Assembly (NCBI GenBank): GCA_958299035.1
Contig: CATQJL010000316.1
Coordinates: forward strand, 3,684,674 to 3,748,673
Origin: Cylicocyclus nassatus
Taxonomy: Eukaryota; Nematoda; Chromadorea; Rhabditida; Strongylidae
Direction: 5' to 3'
DNA length: 64,000 bases
Positions 52,101-62,636 of this stretch are shown piece after piece. The position numbers and the translations under genes were made by a program. Positions within the stretch are counted from its first letter, which is position 1. Every line of letters begins with the position of its first letter. Under the pieces are notes generated by a model. That model ran no database searches. It had not been told where the DNA came from and was given only the letters and a program-made list of their open reading frames with translations.

Positions 52101-53220
52101 CTGCGCCTTATGCGCTCTACGGCTAAAAAAGCCGCGTTCGCTCCCAAAGATATTGCGCCTTCGTTATGCAGCAGCCTATATGAGAGGCAGCGGTATTGCC
52201 AAAGGTTTTCGTCCCAGCAAATCTTACTTCTTAGGCACTGTAAGAGGAAGTGTAAATTAATCTGGCAGAAAGTTAGTGCATGCAGAGCTTAAGATTACAG
52301 AATGCAAAGAATAGGTGCCATCCTTCTTTCTGCGCTTCATCCTTTGGTGAAAAGGGTTGGGTTGGAACAACAACTACGGCCCGCCGTAACGTGGGGATAC
52401 TGGTGTGGAAGAGCAGTAGAAACGAGTGTATGCTCTGGCAGGGTCTGTCAACCTGAAAAGAAATTTGACTTTCGGCTTTTAACTTGAGATCAGAAGAAAG
52501 ATTAGATCACCAGTTAAGGTTAGACCCTGTTTATTATTCCTCAAACGATCTTCGCCCACTACTGATTTTTCGGGGAAAATCGTACTCCCATCCTTTCCGT
52601 TTGGTGGCAAGAAAGAAACTAAACAGATTATTTTGAGTTTTGTTTTTTACCTATTCTCTAATATTATTTTCTTATTTGCCAGATGCTTAAATTAGAGCGG
52701 ACCCGGCCAGATCACCCGCCGCTGCGCTTGGTCGCAGTTAAGAATCGCAGGTCGTCGATCGTATTTGGTAGAAACAGCACGGCTCGATAAGTCCTCTCGT
52801 CTGGGATTTTTTCAGCAAGGAAAGAAAGCACGGGTAACAACACCGACGTCAGCTGCTCAAGGACCATTCATCACAAATAAGAATAGTCTTCTTATGATTT
52901 GAAGTCCTCTTCGCCTCTTGCCCCTCGACAGGTAATAGGAAGACTAACCACTCTCGAGGCTCCTCAGTAGGGGAAGTGGGAGGTGATAGTGGTAGTCTTG
53001 AGCATGGGGCTGTATTTATAGCAGGGGTATTTATAGGAGAGGAAGGGGGAAGAGTAGATCAGGTAGCGGATCAGGACTGAGCTTGTATTCTAAGTTCAAA
53101 AAATTAGAAATACATTTAATCAGTTTGCTCTCGAAATCGTTATATTACACGTTCTGAAAATTGTTAGCGTTTCTGTATATCTTATAGCATATTTGTATAT
53201 ATTTCTGTATATAATATAGC
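52101..53220. other. Unassigned stretch between the RTE remnant and the poly-C/G MITE
   Basis: The composition near 52690-52960 is GC-richer and could be an unrecognised 5' part of the RTE element or another old repeat. No motif supports this. The rest is AT-rich with nothing seen. Confidence 0.4.
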
Positions 53221-53532
53221 CAGTGAAGTAACGAGGGCCCCCCCCCCCGAGAATGGATCGCGAAATTTTTGAAAGTTACTTATAAAGGTTATAGAAATGT
53301 GCAAATGACTTGTTTATACTTGTAAATAATTTTAAATAATTTTTAAAATCAATTTAGCTTTGTAAAATTTTTTTTGGGGACGTGGCTGACGCCACGCCCC
53401 TTTTTCTGAAATTTTGGGGTTACGGGCCCGCGAAAGATTTGAGAAGCGTACCAAAATTTTCTTCTCGGTTTTTGTCGCGCCTCCCCCCTCCCCTCCCCCC
53501 CCCCCCGAACGGAAATTGTGGGTAAGCCACTG
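53221..53532. mobile_element. hAT-like MITE with terminal poly-C/poly-G tracts (CAGTG family), copy with 8-bp TSD
   Basis: This 312-bp element runs from CAGTGAAGTAACGAGG to GGGTAAGCCACTG. Flanking octamers AATATAGC and ATTATAGC match at 7 of 8. C-runs lie just inside both ends (about 53238-53248 and 53492-53507). The interior ACGTGGCTGACGCCACGCCC is shared with the related copies at 16226 and 120. It lies next to the LINE tail. Confidence 0.75.
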
Positions 53533-53566
53533 ATTATAGCTTTTTATTTATTTATTTATTTGTGCA

Positions 53567-53604
53567 CCAGTGCTTCACCTCTGCTTCGCAGAGGTTCGCA
53601 CTGG
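53567..53604 (-). repeat. 3'-end hairpin of the CR1-like LINE
   Basis: Nested stems CCAGTG...CACTGG and CCTCTGC-GAA-GCAGAGG stand just before the (AAAT)n tail. The same hairpin ends the remnant at 48196-48233. In LINEs a 3' hairpin next to a simple tail is often what the reverse transcriptase recognises; that role here is inferred. Confidence 0.75.
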
Positions 53605-55723
53605 CATCGTGAACCGTGCTAAACTCACATTCTGAGAGCTTGTCTCTCAAATCATTGTTCGGTTTATTGCAAAGTGAGCCGTAGTTAAAAATGAACCATA
53701 CTCGCTATCTTAACCTCACATGATGTTTAGTATCGTAAATCATTCCTCACTGTAATTTCGTAACGGACAAACTCCACACAACTTCAGATTAAGCCGCTTA
53801 TTATAAGTCATGATATATGTGCGCTGCAACAAAAACTGAAAGTTAGAGCGTCCAGCTCAACGAACTCAAGAGGGGTTAGTAACATGTAACAGGCAAACAG
53901 ACAACAGGTCCACCACTAGAAATAAAGGCTTTTATGAAATCAAGCTCATTACCGCTAGAACTGAAGCCGTGGTTTCTCTAAGCGTAAACAGAGATAATAG
54001 TTTGCACACCAGTCGGCACAGTGTGCGCTTGTGCGCCCCTAACACCAGATGGCATGCCTGGAGCCTTCGGAGTGACAGGTATACCGACTGAACCCTTGTC
54101 GAAGTTACCAGTAGAGGAATACTCTGGGCATAGGCTAAAAAAAACTATCGATGGGGTATCCACAGTGAAGTAAGAGCTGAGTAATGAGATAAATAGAATA
54201 GCAAACATTTTGTTTAGATAGGTGGGCACTGCGTCACGATCTTAACATATCCTAGAAAGAGTCACGAAAGATCCTCTAGATCCACCGTCCGCAGAAGGGC
54301 GTTGCTAAGTAGGAACTTCTTGAGTTTGGCTGAATTGTTTTGGCATAAAATCTCTGTAGGCAGGTTCAGTAGGCGACAAGTACGACCCGCAAAGGAATAT
54401 CGCAGCATCGCTTGCGCAAACCGTTGGACCTAGGAACATATATATTTAGATTAGGTCTCCGAATCTGACAGGACGAAAAGGTCAAAAATCAGAAAAATTC
54501 AAACGCACCTAATTTCGAAATATCTTATGAGCAAACAAAATGTTAGCCAAAATTCGTCTGTAGTACAAGCTTTTCAAACCAAAGAAAGCTAATCTGGTTT
54601 TATATTCAGGAAGAGCTTCAGGGTACTCCTTTGGGAATAGCCGATAAAACAAGATTTTAGTGAACGTCCATTGCACTTTTTCTAATTTTATAATATGTTT
54701 TTTTCAAGCTCGGGTTCCAGATTGGACTACAATACTCCAATATGGGGAGCCCGTATGCCTTATATAACCTCATCCAGATATATTTATCTGTTGTTTGTAT
54801 ATTCCTAAGCAAGGGATACATGATTCGTGAAGCCTTGTTGACTATACTATCGATTTGAGTTGGAAACTTGAAAGGGGACTCAACAATAACACCTAAGTCA
54901 CAAATAATACCTTGCGACTTCAAAGAAACTCCGTAATAAATATCATCCGAAATATTGCCAAATCTCAGCTTTTGACTCTTAGCTAGATTAACTTTCAGTC
55001 CTCAGTCCTCGCACCATTTTAACATTTGATGTACCGCAAGTCTTAACTTATCAATCACAACTTTATCATTTTTATCAAAAACAGCGTAGATATTCACATC
55101 GTCCGCATGCTGCCACACTGATCCGAGTATCGGTTTTTAGCAGACTGGGGAGCTCCATAGTATAGATGTTGAACAGTAATGGAGAAAGAGCACTTCCTTG
55201 GGGTACACCCGAAGGAGAGGATCTTTCTACCGAGCTTTGATCTTGGAAAAGGACCGTAAAGCCTCTATCCGTAAGGTATGATTCAAACCAGTTCAACAAA
55301 TTACTTGTGATCCCAATACTCTCAAGTTTAGCAAGAAGCAAAGGGTGATTGACAGAGTCGAATGCCTTAGAGAAATGAAATATACCACCTCAACTGACTT
55401 GTCATTACTCAATGCGTCGATCCATTCTTGACAGCATTTTGTTAACTGAGTTGTAGTCGAAGAGCCAGTGATAAACCCATGCTGCTCCGGAGGAAAGCAA
55501 TCTAGGTTGAGGCACCAATTTATAAATGTCTGGCCAGGATTTCTTTCATTATTTTGCAGGGGGTCGGTAGGATGCTAATGGGTCTGAATTCAGTAACTTT
55601 AGTAGCACCCGTACGCTTGGGTATTGGGACTACCATAGCTTGTTTCCAAAGCTTTGGGATAGTGCCGGTCATCAAAGAAATATTAAAAATGTGGGACAGA
55701 GGGGTACTCAACGCTTTGGCACA

Positions 55724-56263
55724 TCTTATATATAAAGCTGAATGTCTGTTTGTCTGTCTGTATGTATGTATGTATGTATGTATGTATGTATGTATGTATG
55801 TATGTATGTATGTATGTATGTATGTATGTATGTATGTATGTCTGTACGTATGTTCCGAATAGAAAATTCCATTTCTGAACCGATCCGGACCAAACTTGGC
55901 ACACATACACTTCGGGCCCCGGCGGGTGTCATAGGCTACTTTTCGTCATCGATCGATATCGATTTTATCGATTTTTTACAAAATTTGAGCTACGGGGCTG
56001 GGAGTTGGCACAGGGGGGTAATCGAGCATGCTAATCACCCCTGTGGGGGTGATCAGCATGCTCGATTACACCCCTCTGCCAAATTTCAGCCCCCTAGCTC
56101 AAATTTTGCAAAAAATCGATAAAATCGACATCGATCGATGACGAAAAGTAGCCTATGACACCCGCCGGGGCCCGAAGTGTATGTGTGCCAAGTTTGGTCC
56201 GGATCGGTTCAGAAATAATATTTTCTATTCGGAACATACGGCGGAGCCGGGTAAGCCAGCTAG
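55724..56263 (+). mobile_element. Non-autonomous Helitron, copy 1 (540 bp), inside a LINE
   Basis: The element begins TCTTATATATAAAGCTGAAT and ends ...CCAGCTAG, inserted between host A (55723) and T (56264). This is the Helitron rule: 5' TC, 3' CTRR, no target duplication. A small hairpin (CGGC-GGA-GCCG) precedes the 3' end. It has no coding capacity. Inside are a (TATG)20 tract and two long inverted arms (about 55847-56040 and 56041-56240), so the transcript would fold on itself. Similar short elements with TCTTATATATAA starts and GGAGCCGGGTAA...CTAG ends are known from insects and other invertebrates. Confidence 0.9.
55761..55840 (+). repeat. (TATG)20 microsatellite
   Basis: Twenty perfect TATG units sit in the 5' part of Helitron copy 1. 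Copies 2 and 3 have short mixed GTCT/GTAT runs at the same place, so the expansion happened after this copy inserted. The open frames across it are repeat artefacts. Confidence 0.95.
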
Positions 56264-56539
56264 TCTCTTATAGAAAAAGGCTGGAATTTTTTCTGATGTA
56301 ACAGACATGGAAGCTTTGGTCGTCTTTAAGCGCTTATATACTTCACAAATCGTGATTACTGGTATAGATAAATCTTTAAGGGATAGTACCTCTAGCGAAG
56401 GACAGCATAATTCAACATCGGCGAAAGATTTTGCAATATTGCGAATTATTGCGATAAAGAATTAGCTTTATCATGAGCGGAAAAGAGAATCTGGTCATTT
56501 TCGTCCTCCTATTTTCAACTTATCACTTATATATGAGTT

Positions 56540-57330
56540 TCCGTGACAAAATCTAATGACTTCAAAGTTAAAGTCGTCCTTTTATTATATTATTCGGTAA
56601 CTATAACGTTATTTATAATTTTGATGTTAAGATCAAGGAAATTACATTCATAGGGTGTATTATTTGTGATTTCCATTTTCAAAATGTTATTGTAGGCTGT
56701 GTTCAAAATATCTACAATGGTTTTGTTGTCCTTATCATGAATAACTGAAATATCATCCATGTATCCATATGCTTCAAAAATGATTAGTTTTGGTGTATGT
56801 GTATTTATATTCTAGGTATGATGGCGTGAGATCAGCAATGATAGGACTAGCATTACCTCCTTGTGGTACTTCAGTGATTTGAAAAAAAATCGAGTGTCCA
56901 ACTTTACAATAGCTATCTTATATATAAAGCTGAATGTCTGTTTGTCTGTCTGTCTGTATGTCTGTCTGTCTGTCTGTCTGTACGTATGTTCCGAATAGAA
57001 ACCATTTCTGAACCGATCCGGACCAAACTTGGCACACATACACTTCGGGCCCCGGCGGGTGTCATAGGCTACTTTTCGTCATCGATCGATATCGATTTTA
57101 TCGATTTTTTGCAAAATTTGAGCTACGGGGCTGGGAGTTGGCACAGGGGGGTAATCGAGCATGCTGATTACGAATATAATAATGACAGGGCCGGGCGGAG
57201 CCGGGTAACTCAACTAGTTATTTATAATAAAATGTAGTCTAGCAGATAAAGTATATCTTCTATTCTTGTTTATGCAAGCAGGTTAGCCAGTATAATTGTG
57301 ACGATCAGACTTCTCAGTTTCTCACAAGTA
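56540..57330 (-). mobile_element. Penelope-like reverse transcriptase fragment, interrupted by Helitron copy 2
   Basis: The minus strand reads ITEVPQGGNASPIIADLTP (motif B-like, about 56890-56825), then, after a frameshift, GYMDDISVIHDKDN with the catalytic YMDD at 56763-56752, then NFLDLNIKI and a tail resembling the LPFLD and Y-K-PT blocks of Penelope-like elements. Removing the Helitron and its A|T junction extends the frame upstream (NNSYCKVGHSIFFQITEV). At least one frameshift and one stop are present. Another RT clade is possible, since the order of motifs is the main support. Confidence 0.6.
56916..57217 (+). mobile_element. Non-autonomous Helitron, copy 2 (302 bp), inside a Penelope-like element
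   Basis: It has the same 5' end as copy 1 and ends GGAGCCGGGTAACTCAACTAG, between host A (56915) and T (57218). It has only one arm plus the 3' end, so it probably shows the basic unit from which copies 1 and 3 were built by inverted duplication. A GTCT/GTAT microsatellite lies at about 56937-56981. Confidence 0.88.
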
Positions 57331-57462
57331 GAAGAAGGTTTGCAGTACATGATAGATGTTCAAAAATAGCTTTCTGTGAACTAACCATTGACAACAAAAC
57401 TTTTGAAATGGTGTTTCATATTTCGTGATTACGTATAGTACCAGAAAATTGCGAAGGGGCTA

Positions 57463-57505
57463 GCTAGCCCAAGAATCTGAAAAAATTTCAGATTCTTGGG
57501 CTAGC
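57463..57505. repeat. Perfect 20-bp hairpin with a 3-nt loop
   Basis: GCTAGCCCAAGAATCTGAAA, loop AAA, and the exact complement. There is no T-run after it and no gene beside it. It could be a palindrome left by a transposon event. Confidence 0.85.
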
Positions 57506-57656
57506 AGTAGCAATAGTTCTTACAGCGGCACGCTCTAATCTTGGGAAACACAAAAACGGAAAATACGTAAAAATTTCATTTTACAGGGAAGTATCCTTTG
57601 TCGCTGCAACCTTCCAAAGCATGACAGAACCGAAATTTGACCATTTATTCATCTGC

Positions 57657-57886
57657 GACCCTGGGCATACTTCATGCGATTTCAATCGTGACGCGAGTTG
57701 GCAATACCTCAATATTTCATAACTCATCGAAATGGGCTTCTGAATGTATGGAAAATGGGGTATTTTATCAACCTACGAAAGTTATACATGCTGTACATTT
57801 GGGGCCTTCCAGTATTGTCTTTGAAGACATCTGGCAAATTGCCAGATCGAGTGGAGACTTTTTTACGTGAGGTATGCCCAAGGCCC
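57657..57886. mobile_element. Diverged copy of the AAGGGCCGG MITE family
   Basis: CTGGGCATACTTCATGCGAT, then TCAATCGTGACGCGAGTTGG at the left, and TTACGTGAGGTATGCCCAAG at the right, parallel the arms of the 44071-44299 element. The limits are approximate and no target duplication is evident. Confidence 0.55.
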
Positions 57887-58278
57887 AAAACACTGTAGCA
57901 TTTCCTCGCTCTACAAGCGGCGTTTTTGTTGAAAAAAGTGACAGATGGATACTTCCTGTAACATGCCATTCCTCGCAAACTTTTTGTTTTCGCATCCAGG
58001 CTAGATTGAAACCTGGCTTTTCAAAATTTCAAATATCTTAGGGCTAAGAAGGTCGTACTTTTCCGCAATTTTGTGGCACCAAGCTCGAGGTCGCAAAAAC
58101 TACAATTATGAAGGCATCATTCTCGATGGCTAGCTCGAAGAGAAGTACCGTAAACATCTCTTAAAGAACAAACCTATCATTTTTAAGAAACAAAATGTTG
58201 GATTTTGATTCAGGATATGAAGAATTGCCATCGAATTTCTTTCAAATTACGCTAAAGCTTTTGTTCCAATCTGATAAA

Positions 58279-58831
58279 CAGAGTCGCCCAAGAAATGTCC
58301 CTATTTTTCAATCGTTAAAACTCTCCTTCTTCAGAATTTTTCTTCACTCTTGAGGTATCGTCTTTATAGAGGTGTCTTTAATTCAAATTAACAGGTCATC
58401 TTTTGCTTTTGAAAGAATAAACAAACAAATCAGGAACTTATACGCTATCCTAATCAGAGTTGCTCCTACAAACATAGAGTTCGCACTTTATCCACCGTAA
58501 TGCTTCTTTGCAAGCTACGCCTGGTGTACCGTATCAATCGTTTTCAATGTTCCTCAGAAAATGTGATCTTACTACTAAAACGGCTTGAAATATTTGTGAA
58601 GAATTGTTTCGTGAAACATGCGTGAGATTTTGCTACGCACCTTTTCCAAAATTGTAAGTTGTTTCCTACAAACGGCTCATTTCCTAATGCTGTATGGCAG
58701 AAGTCCCTACCGTAACCCTACAGTAATGAAAATGGAAGTGGATTCGATCCATACTACAGAACTAAGTTTGAGACCAGCGATCTGAGTTTAGTATCTTCAC
58801 TTTCGTTCTGTCAACATTCTGGTACAAGCTG
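58279..58831. mobile_element. Degenerate copy D of the CAGGGTGTCC MITE family
   Basis: The left end CAGAGTCGCCCAAGAAATGT and right end ...CATTCTGGTACAAGCTG resemble the family, and the CCGTAACCCTACAGTAATGA segment near 58710 matches its internal motif. It has many changes and some deletions, so it is an old copy. Confidence 0.55.
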
Positions 58832-60141
58832 TACAAGGGCGAAATACTTAATAAATAATAAAAGTATTTGCTAGAAGGTAGATAAACAAACGACTCCATA
58901 AGATTTGAATAGAACTTCTCTCGGGCTATTATATGACACCTACGTAGCCACACCTTCAGCTTCACTTGGAAAGCAAATTTTCATAACTAAGGACATAATG
59001 GGTTGTTGCAAAAACTTGTAGGGGTACTACTTCGAGTTGAGTTGATTAAATTTTCCTGAGATTTCGTAGACTTCTGCAATGACGCTGATGTCTTAAACAA
59101 CATATTCATAGTACTTTTTTATTGTGCTTCAAAAAGGTGAAAAGGTCGCGTGACCATAGCCATGACTGTTTTGAAACACTTGAGTTAAATGGTCCTGAAC
59201 TTTTGGGAGCAGAATTATGAATTCATTGCTATAAAGGGATAAAAGTACGTGTAAATATCTTTTGTCCCGCAAATTCGGTAAGACACGAAGGTTTACTTAC
59301 ACTCTCGCCTATATCTTGATACAAAGTATTGCGCAGGTTTGCGTAATGGGTGTCACGTGGTCGCATAAATATAATAAAATAAATTTTTTTACTTTTTATA
59401 AGTCGCCTGCAACTGGTGAGTTTGTCTTCTTGGCTCCTATTCCAAAAACAGTACTCCTTGTATTGATTGTGACTAGTGAAGATTGCCATAACAGCCACTG
59501 TCTCTAAAAGTACCAGCTAATTATTATACAAATATGAGTTTCTAAACCACCTAAAAATTTGAATAACGGTATTTCTGCGCTATTCACGTGAAATTATCAA
59601 TGATTTCACCACATAGTTTTTTGTAATGAAGAAAATTATCATGACTTCGTTTTTGGGATCATGCATCTGTCTAGCCAAGTAGCCCTGATTAATTGTTTGA
59701 TTAATACTCCAATATTCAACTTGTATTTCGGTAGTGTAATTCCATGGATGAGAGCATATGTTATTAAATTGTCTCCTAATTTTTCGCCTTTTTACTGCAA
59801 CCATCGTCTTTTTGTATCTCTTCTTGAGGCTTGGAGTGACATTTGACGGAGCAAAGCAAGCTCTACAAGATGGGTTTCAAGAGTCTGCCTAACTAGTATT
59901 TCAGGTGAAGTTTGACGCCGAAATCTGATAGTGATTAAAAGAGTACTTTACCGTCAAAAATCGTATCTCGGTCTTAAAAAACCCAAAAAATTCCGCATTT
60001 ATTCTGGCATATGCTTAAGACATCGTTCCAACTGTACACTTTCAGAATTTTTTATGGGCTAGAGATGAAGAAAAAGATGATTGGAGTAAAACGGCAAACT
60101 TTGCCCCAGATGTCCTGGGTCCCTCCCACACATATGTCATA
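58832..60141. other. Gene-free stretch before Helitron copy 3
   Basis: I see no gene. TGGGTTGTTGCAAAAACTTG near 59000 is weakly mariner-like but has no partner end. Confidence 0.4.
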
Positions 60142-61388
60142 TCTTATATATAAAGCTGAATGTCTGTTTGTATGTCTGTATGTCTGTCTGTCTGTATGTC
60201 TGTATGTACGTATGTTCCGAATAGAAAATTCCATTTCTGAACCGATCGGGACCAAACTTGGCACACATACACTTTGGGCCCCGGCGAGTGTCATAGGCTA
60301 CTTTTCGTCATCGATCGATATCGATTTTATCGATTTTTATCGATTTTTTTGCTGAGTTCACCTACGGGGCTGGGAGTTGGCACAGGGGGGTAATCGAGCA
60401 TGGGGATTCCGAATACAATATTGGTTTTCAGGATTATCGATTACTTTTATCGATTTTATCGATTTTTTTGCAAAGTTTGAGCTACGGGGGTGGGAGTTGG
60501 CACAGGGGGGTAATCGAGCATGGGGATTCCGAATACAATATTGGTTTTCAGGATTATCGATTACTTTTATCGATTTTATCGATTTTTTTGCAAAGTTTGA
60601 GCTACGGGGCTGAGAGTTCGCACAGGGGGGTAGTCGAGCATGGGGATTCCGAATACAATATTGGTTTTCGGGATTATCGGTTACTTTTATCGATTTTATC
60701 GATTTTTTTGCAAAGTTTGAGCTAGGGGGCTGGGAGTTGGCGCAGGGGGGTAATCGAGCATGCTGATCATCCCCAAGGGGGGTGATCAGCATGCTCGATT
60801 ACACCCCTGTGCCAAATTCCAGCCCCCTAGCTCAAATTTTCAAAAAATCGATAAAATCGATAAAAGTAATGGACGATCTTGAAAACTAATATTGTATTCG
60901 TAATCTGCATGCTCGATTACTCCCCTGTGCAAACTCCCAGCCCCGCAGGTCAAACTTTACAAAAAAATCGATAAAATCGATAAAAGTAATGGACGATCCT
61001 GAAAACTAATATTGTGTTCGTAATCAGCATGCTCGATTACCCCCCTGTGCAAACTCCCAGCCCCGCAGGTCAAAATTTACAAAAAAATCGATAAAATCAA
61101 TAAAAGTAATCGATAATTCTGAAAACTAATATTGTGTTCGGAATCCCCATGCTCACTTCCCCCCTGTGCCAACTCCTAGCCCTGTAGGTGAACTCTGCAA
61201 AAAAGATCGATAAAAATCGGTATAATCGACATCGATCGATAACGAAAAGTGGACTGTGACACCCGCCGGGGCCCGAAGTGTATGTGTGCAAAGTTTGGTC
61301 CGGATCGGTTCAGAAATGGAATTTTCTATTTGGAACATACGTACACGGGTCTAGCTGGCAGGCCGGCGGAGCCGGGCAAGCCAGCTAG
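60142..61388 (+). mobile_element. Non-autonomous Helitron, copy 3 (1247 bp), with internal 120-bp repeats
   Basis: It begins TCTTATATATAAAGCTGAAT and ends CCGGCGGAGCCGGGCAAGCC followed by AGCTAG, between host A (60141) and T (61389). The 3' hairpin (CCGGC-GGA-GCCGG) is intact. The centre is a tandem array of 120-bp units, about three direct then three inverted, followed by the inverted 5' segment. No protein is encoded; the open frames across the array reflect its 120-bp (40-codon) period. Confidence 0.88.
60361..61200 (+). repeat. 120-bp repeat array, direct then inverted, inside Helitron copy 3
   Basis: Units recur at exactly 120-bp spacing (compare 60421, 60541, 60661). Each carries a GATTTTATCGATTTTTTTGC segment, a GGGAGTTGGCACAGGGGGGT segment and TAATCGAGCATG. 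After about 60780 the same unit appears in reverse complement with the same period (60841, 60961, 61081). Neighbouring units are nearly identical, which suggests recent amplification. Confidence 0.88.
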
Positions 61389-61557
61389 TACCTTATACAT
61401 ACAGAAGTACGATTATGTATTTGTACCCTTTGTAAGTACCCACACTTCTCGAGAAATGCTGATGTTTAGATTGAAAACGGTACAAAATTATGAGACACCT
61501 GATAATAAACTTATTGCTTATGTTTTGCTAAAACGAAACAAGAAACTGCTCTACATA

Positions 61558-61651
61558 CAATACCACCCGTAATTTGTGAAAAAAAAAATGGCGGCGGCAC
61601 TTAACTTACGCGGCGCCGCCATTTTTTTTTCACAAATTACGGGTGGTATTG
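61558..61651. mobile_element. 94-bp near-perfect palindrome flanked by TA
   Basis: CAATACCACCCGTAATTTGT with an A-run and GGCGGCG is mirrored by CGCCGCC, a T-run and the complement, ending GGTATTG. TA lies on both sides (61556-61557 and 61652-61653). The loop is about 15 nt. It looks like a tiny TA-type MITE. Confidence 0.65.
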
Positions 61652-62587
61652 TAGCTTACTTTTTAGCCGATGCTGGCGTCATAAACTGCTGCAAAACAGA
61701 CAGGAGGCCGAGCCATTTCACAAAATAAGCAGCAACAAAAACTAGCGGGACGAGAGTCTATAAGCATATCGCCTTCAGAAGAAATAACTTTTCAGGGGAA
61801 CAATACATAGCCAAAATTTCATTGAAAAATTACTACTTTGTGATTACACCGTTGTTGTGATGGTGCTGGCTAATTTGTTCCAAGTTCACATTTTGGCAGT
61901 CAAATGCCTTAAGACCATACTCAAGTTTCCTGCTGAATCCCGCAATTTTGAACAATACTATTTGATTTTGACGGCGATTGTACATAGTCAACAAAGAAAG
62001 CCAAAGAACCACCAACTCTAAAGTTTTCGGTTATTATCTATACGCTACACTATAATACCTTGACTGCGTGACTATTCACACTTGAACGCATGTGCATTAC
62101 TAACCCTCAATTTCGGAGTAGAAAAAAGTAGGGTATAGTTAGCAGAGCTCATAACGCAAAGATTACTAGTACAAAACATCAACATTCGAGCAAAAAAAAT
62201 GTCAAAAAAGAAAACTGCAGCTTTGAGAATCATCGGAAACAACTACTTAATGTACTGCTTAGGTTTACTTCTCCTCTAATCTTCTTACGGCTTCAACTTC
62301 CTCAGCATTTTCATTCAAGGAAAAACCATGTAAGGGAATTTTTAAATGAGCCATGAACGTAACATCATTTGAGACTACATTAAGAAAAGCGTAATTTTTT
62401 TACGGAACTGAAAAAACATTAGCTTTCTCGCTGCGTTTTTCTTCAACAGCATGAATTTTCGTAATCTTCTTCTTTTTGCCACCGGATCTTCCAGATGGGT
62501 TCGGGCAATGGCAAGCAATACATTACTAACGCAAAAGGGAAGAAAATTAATCCACTTTTTTCTTTGGCATCACATTTAAATTGCTGA
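61652..62587. other. Intergenic stretch upstream of the carbonic anhydrase gene
   Basis: This AT-rich DNA has no recognisable exon or repeat. It should contain the promoter if transcription starts near the trans-splice site, but no core element is evident. Confidence 0.45.
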
Positions 62588-62594
62588 TTTTCAG
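62588..62594 (+). promoter_or_regulatory. TTTTCAG acceptor 42 nt upstream of the carbonic anhydrase ATG, likely SL trans-splice site
   Basis: A near-perfect nematode acceptor (ATTTTCAG) is followed by a short leader from 62595 to the ATG at 62637. No upstream exon is evident, so trans-splicing of a spliced leader is the simplest reading. A cis-spliced 5' UTR exon is possible. Confidence 0.5.
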
Positions 62595-62636
62595 GACGAA
62601 GTCGCGGAGGAGCACAGAGAATCGCAGGCTACCCCG

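Larger units (their letters stand above)
53541..56515 (-). mobile_element. CR1-like LINE, degenerate, interrupted by Helitron copy 1
   Basis: Minus-strand reverse-transcriptase segments are recognisable in order: a region ending [19 protein letters not shown] (across the Helitron), then PIPKRTGATKVTEFRPIS, then SGVPQGSALSPLLFN (about 55230-55180), then the catalytic box read as HADD instead of YADD at 55109-55098, then a CR1-type C-terminus (RYSFAGRTCRLLNLPTEI near 54400). Stops and frameshifts interrupt the frame, so the element is dead. About 700 bp of 3' UTR follows, ending in a strong hairpin (53604-53567) and an (AAAT)n tail at about 53561-53541, the usual simple-repeat end of CR1/jockey-type LINEs. 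The 5' limit is uncertain; it abuts the Penelope-like element near 56515. Confidence 0.82.

Noticed and set aside
53978..54229. Small ORF with a hydrophobic start (MFAILFISLLSSYF), possible secreted peptide
   Set aside because: It lies between the RT C-terminus and the 3' hairpin of the LINE, so it is most likely chance coding in the 3' UTR.
55683..55932. Open frames encoding long YIHT or YVCM-type peptide repeats
   Set aside because: They only read the (TATG)20 microsatellite inside Helitron copy 1.
60361..61200. Regular repeats that could suggest a CRISPR array or satellite protein
   Set aside because: Units are 120 bp, contiguous without spacers, switch orientation and lie between Helitron ends in a nematode genome.
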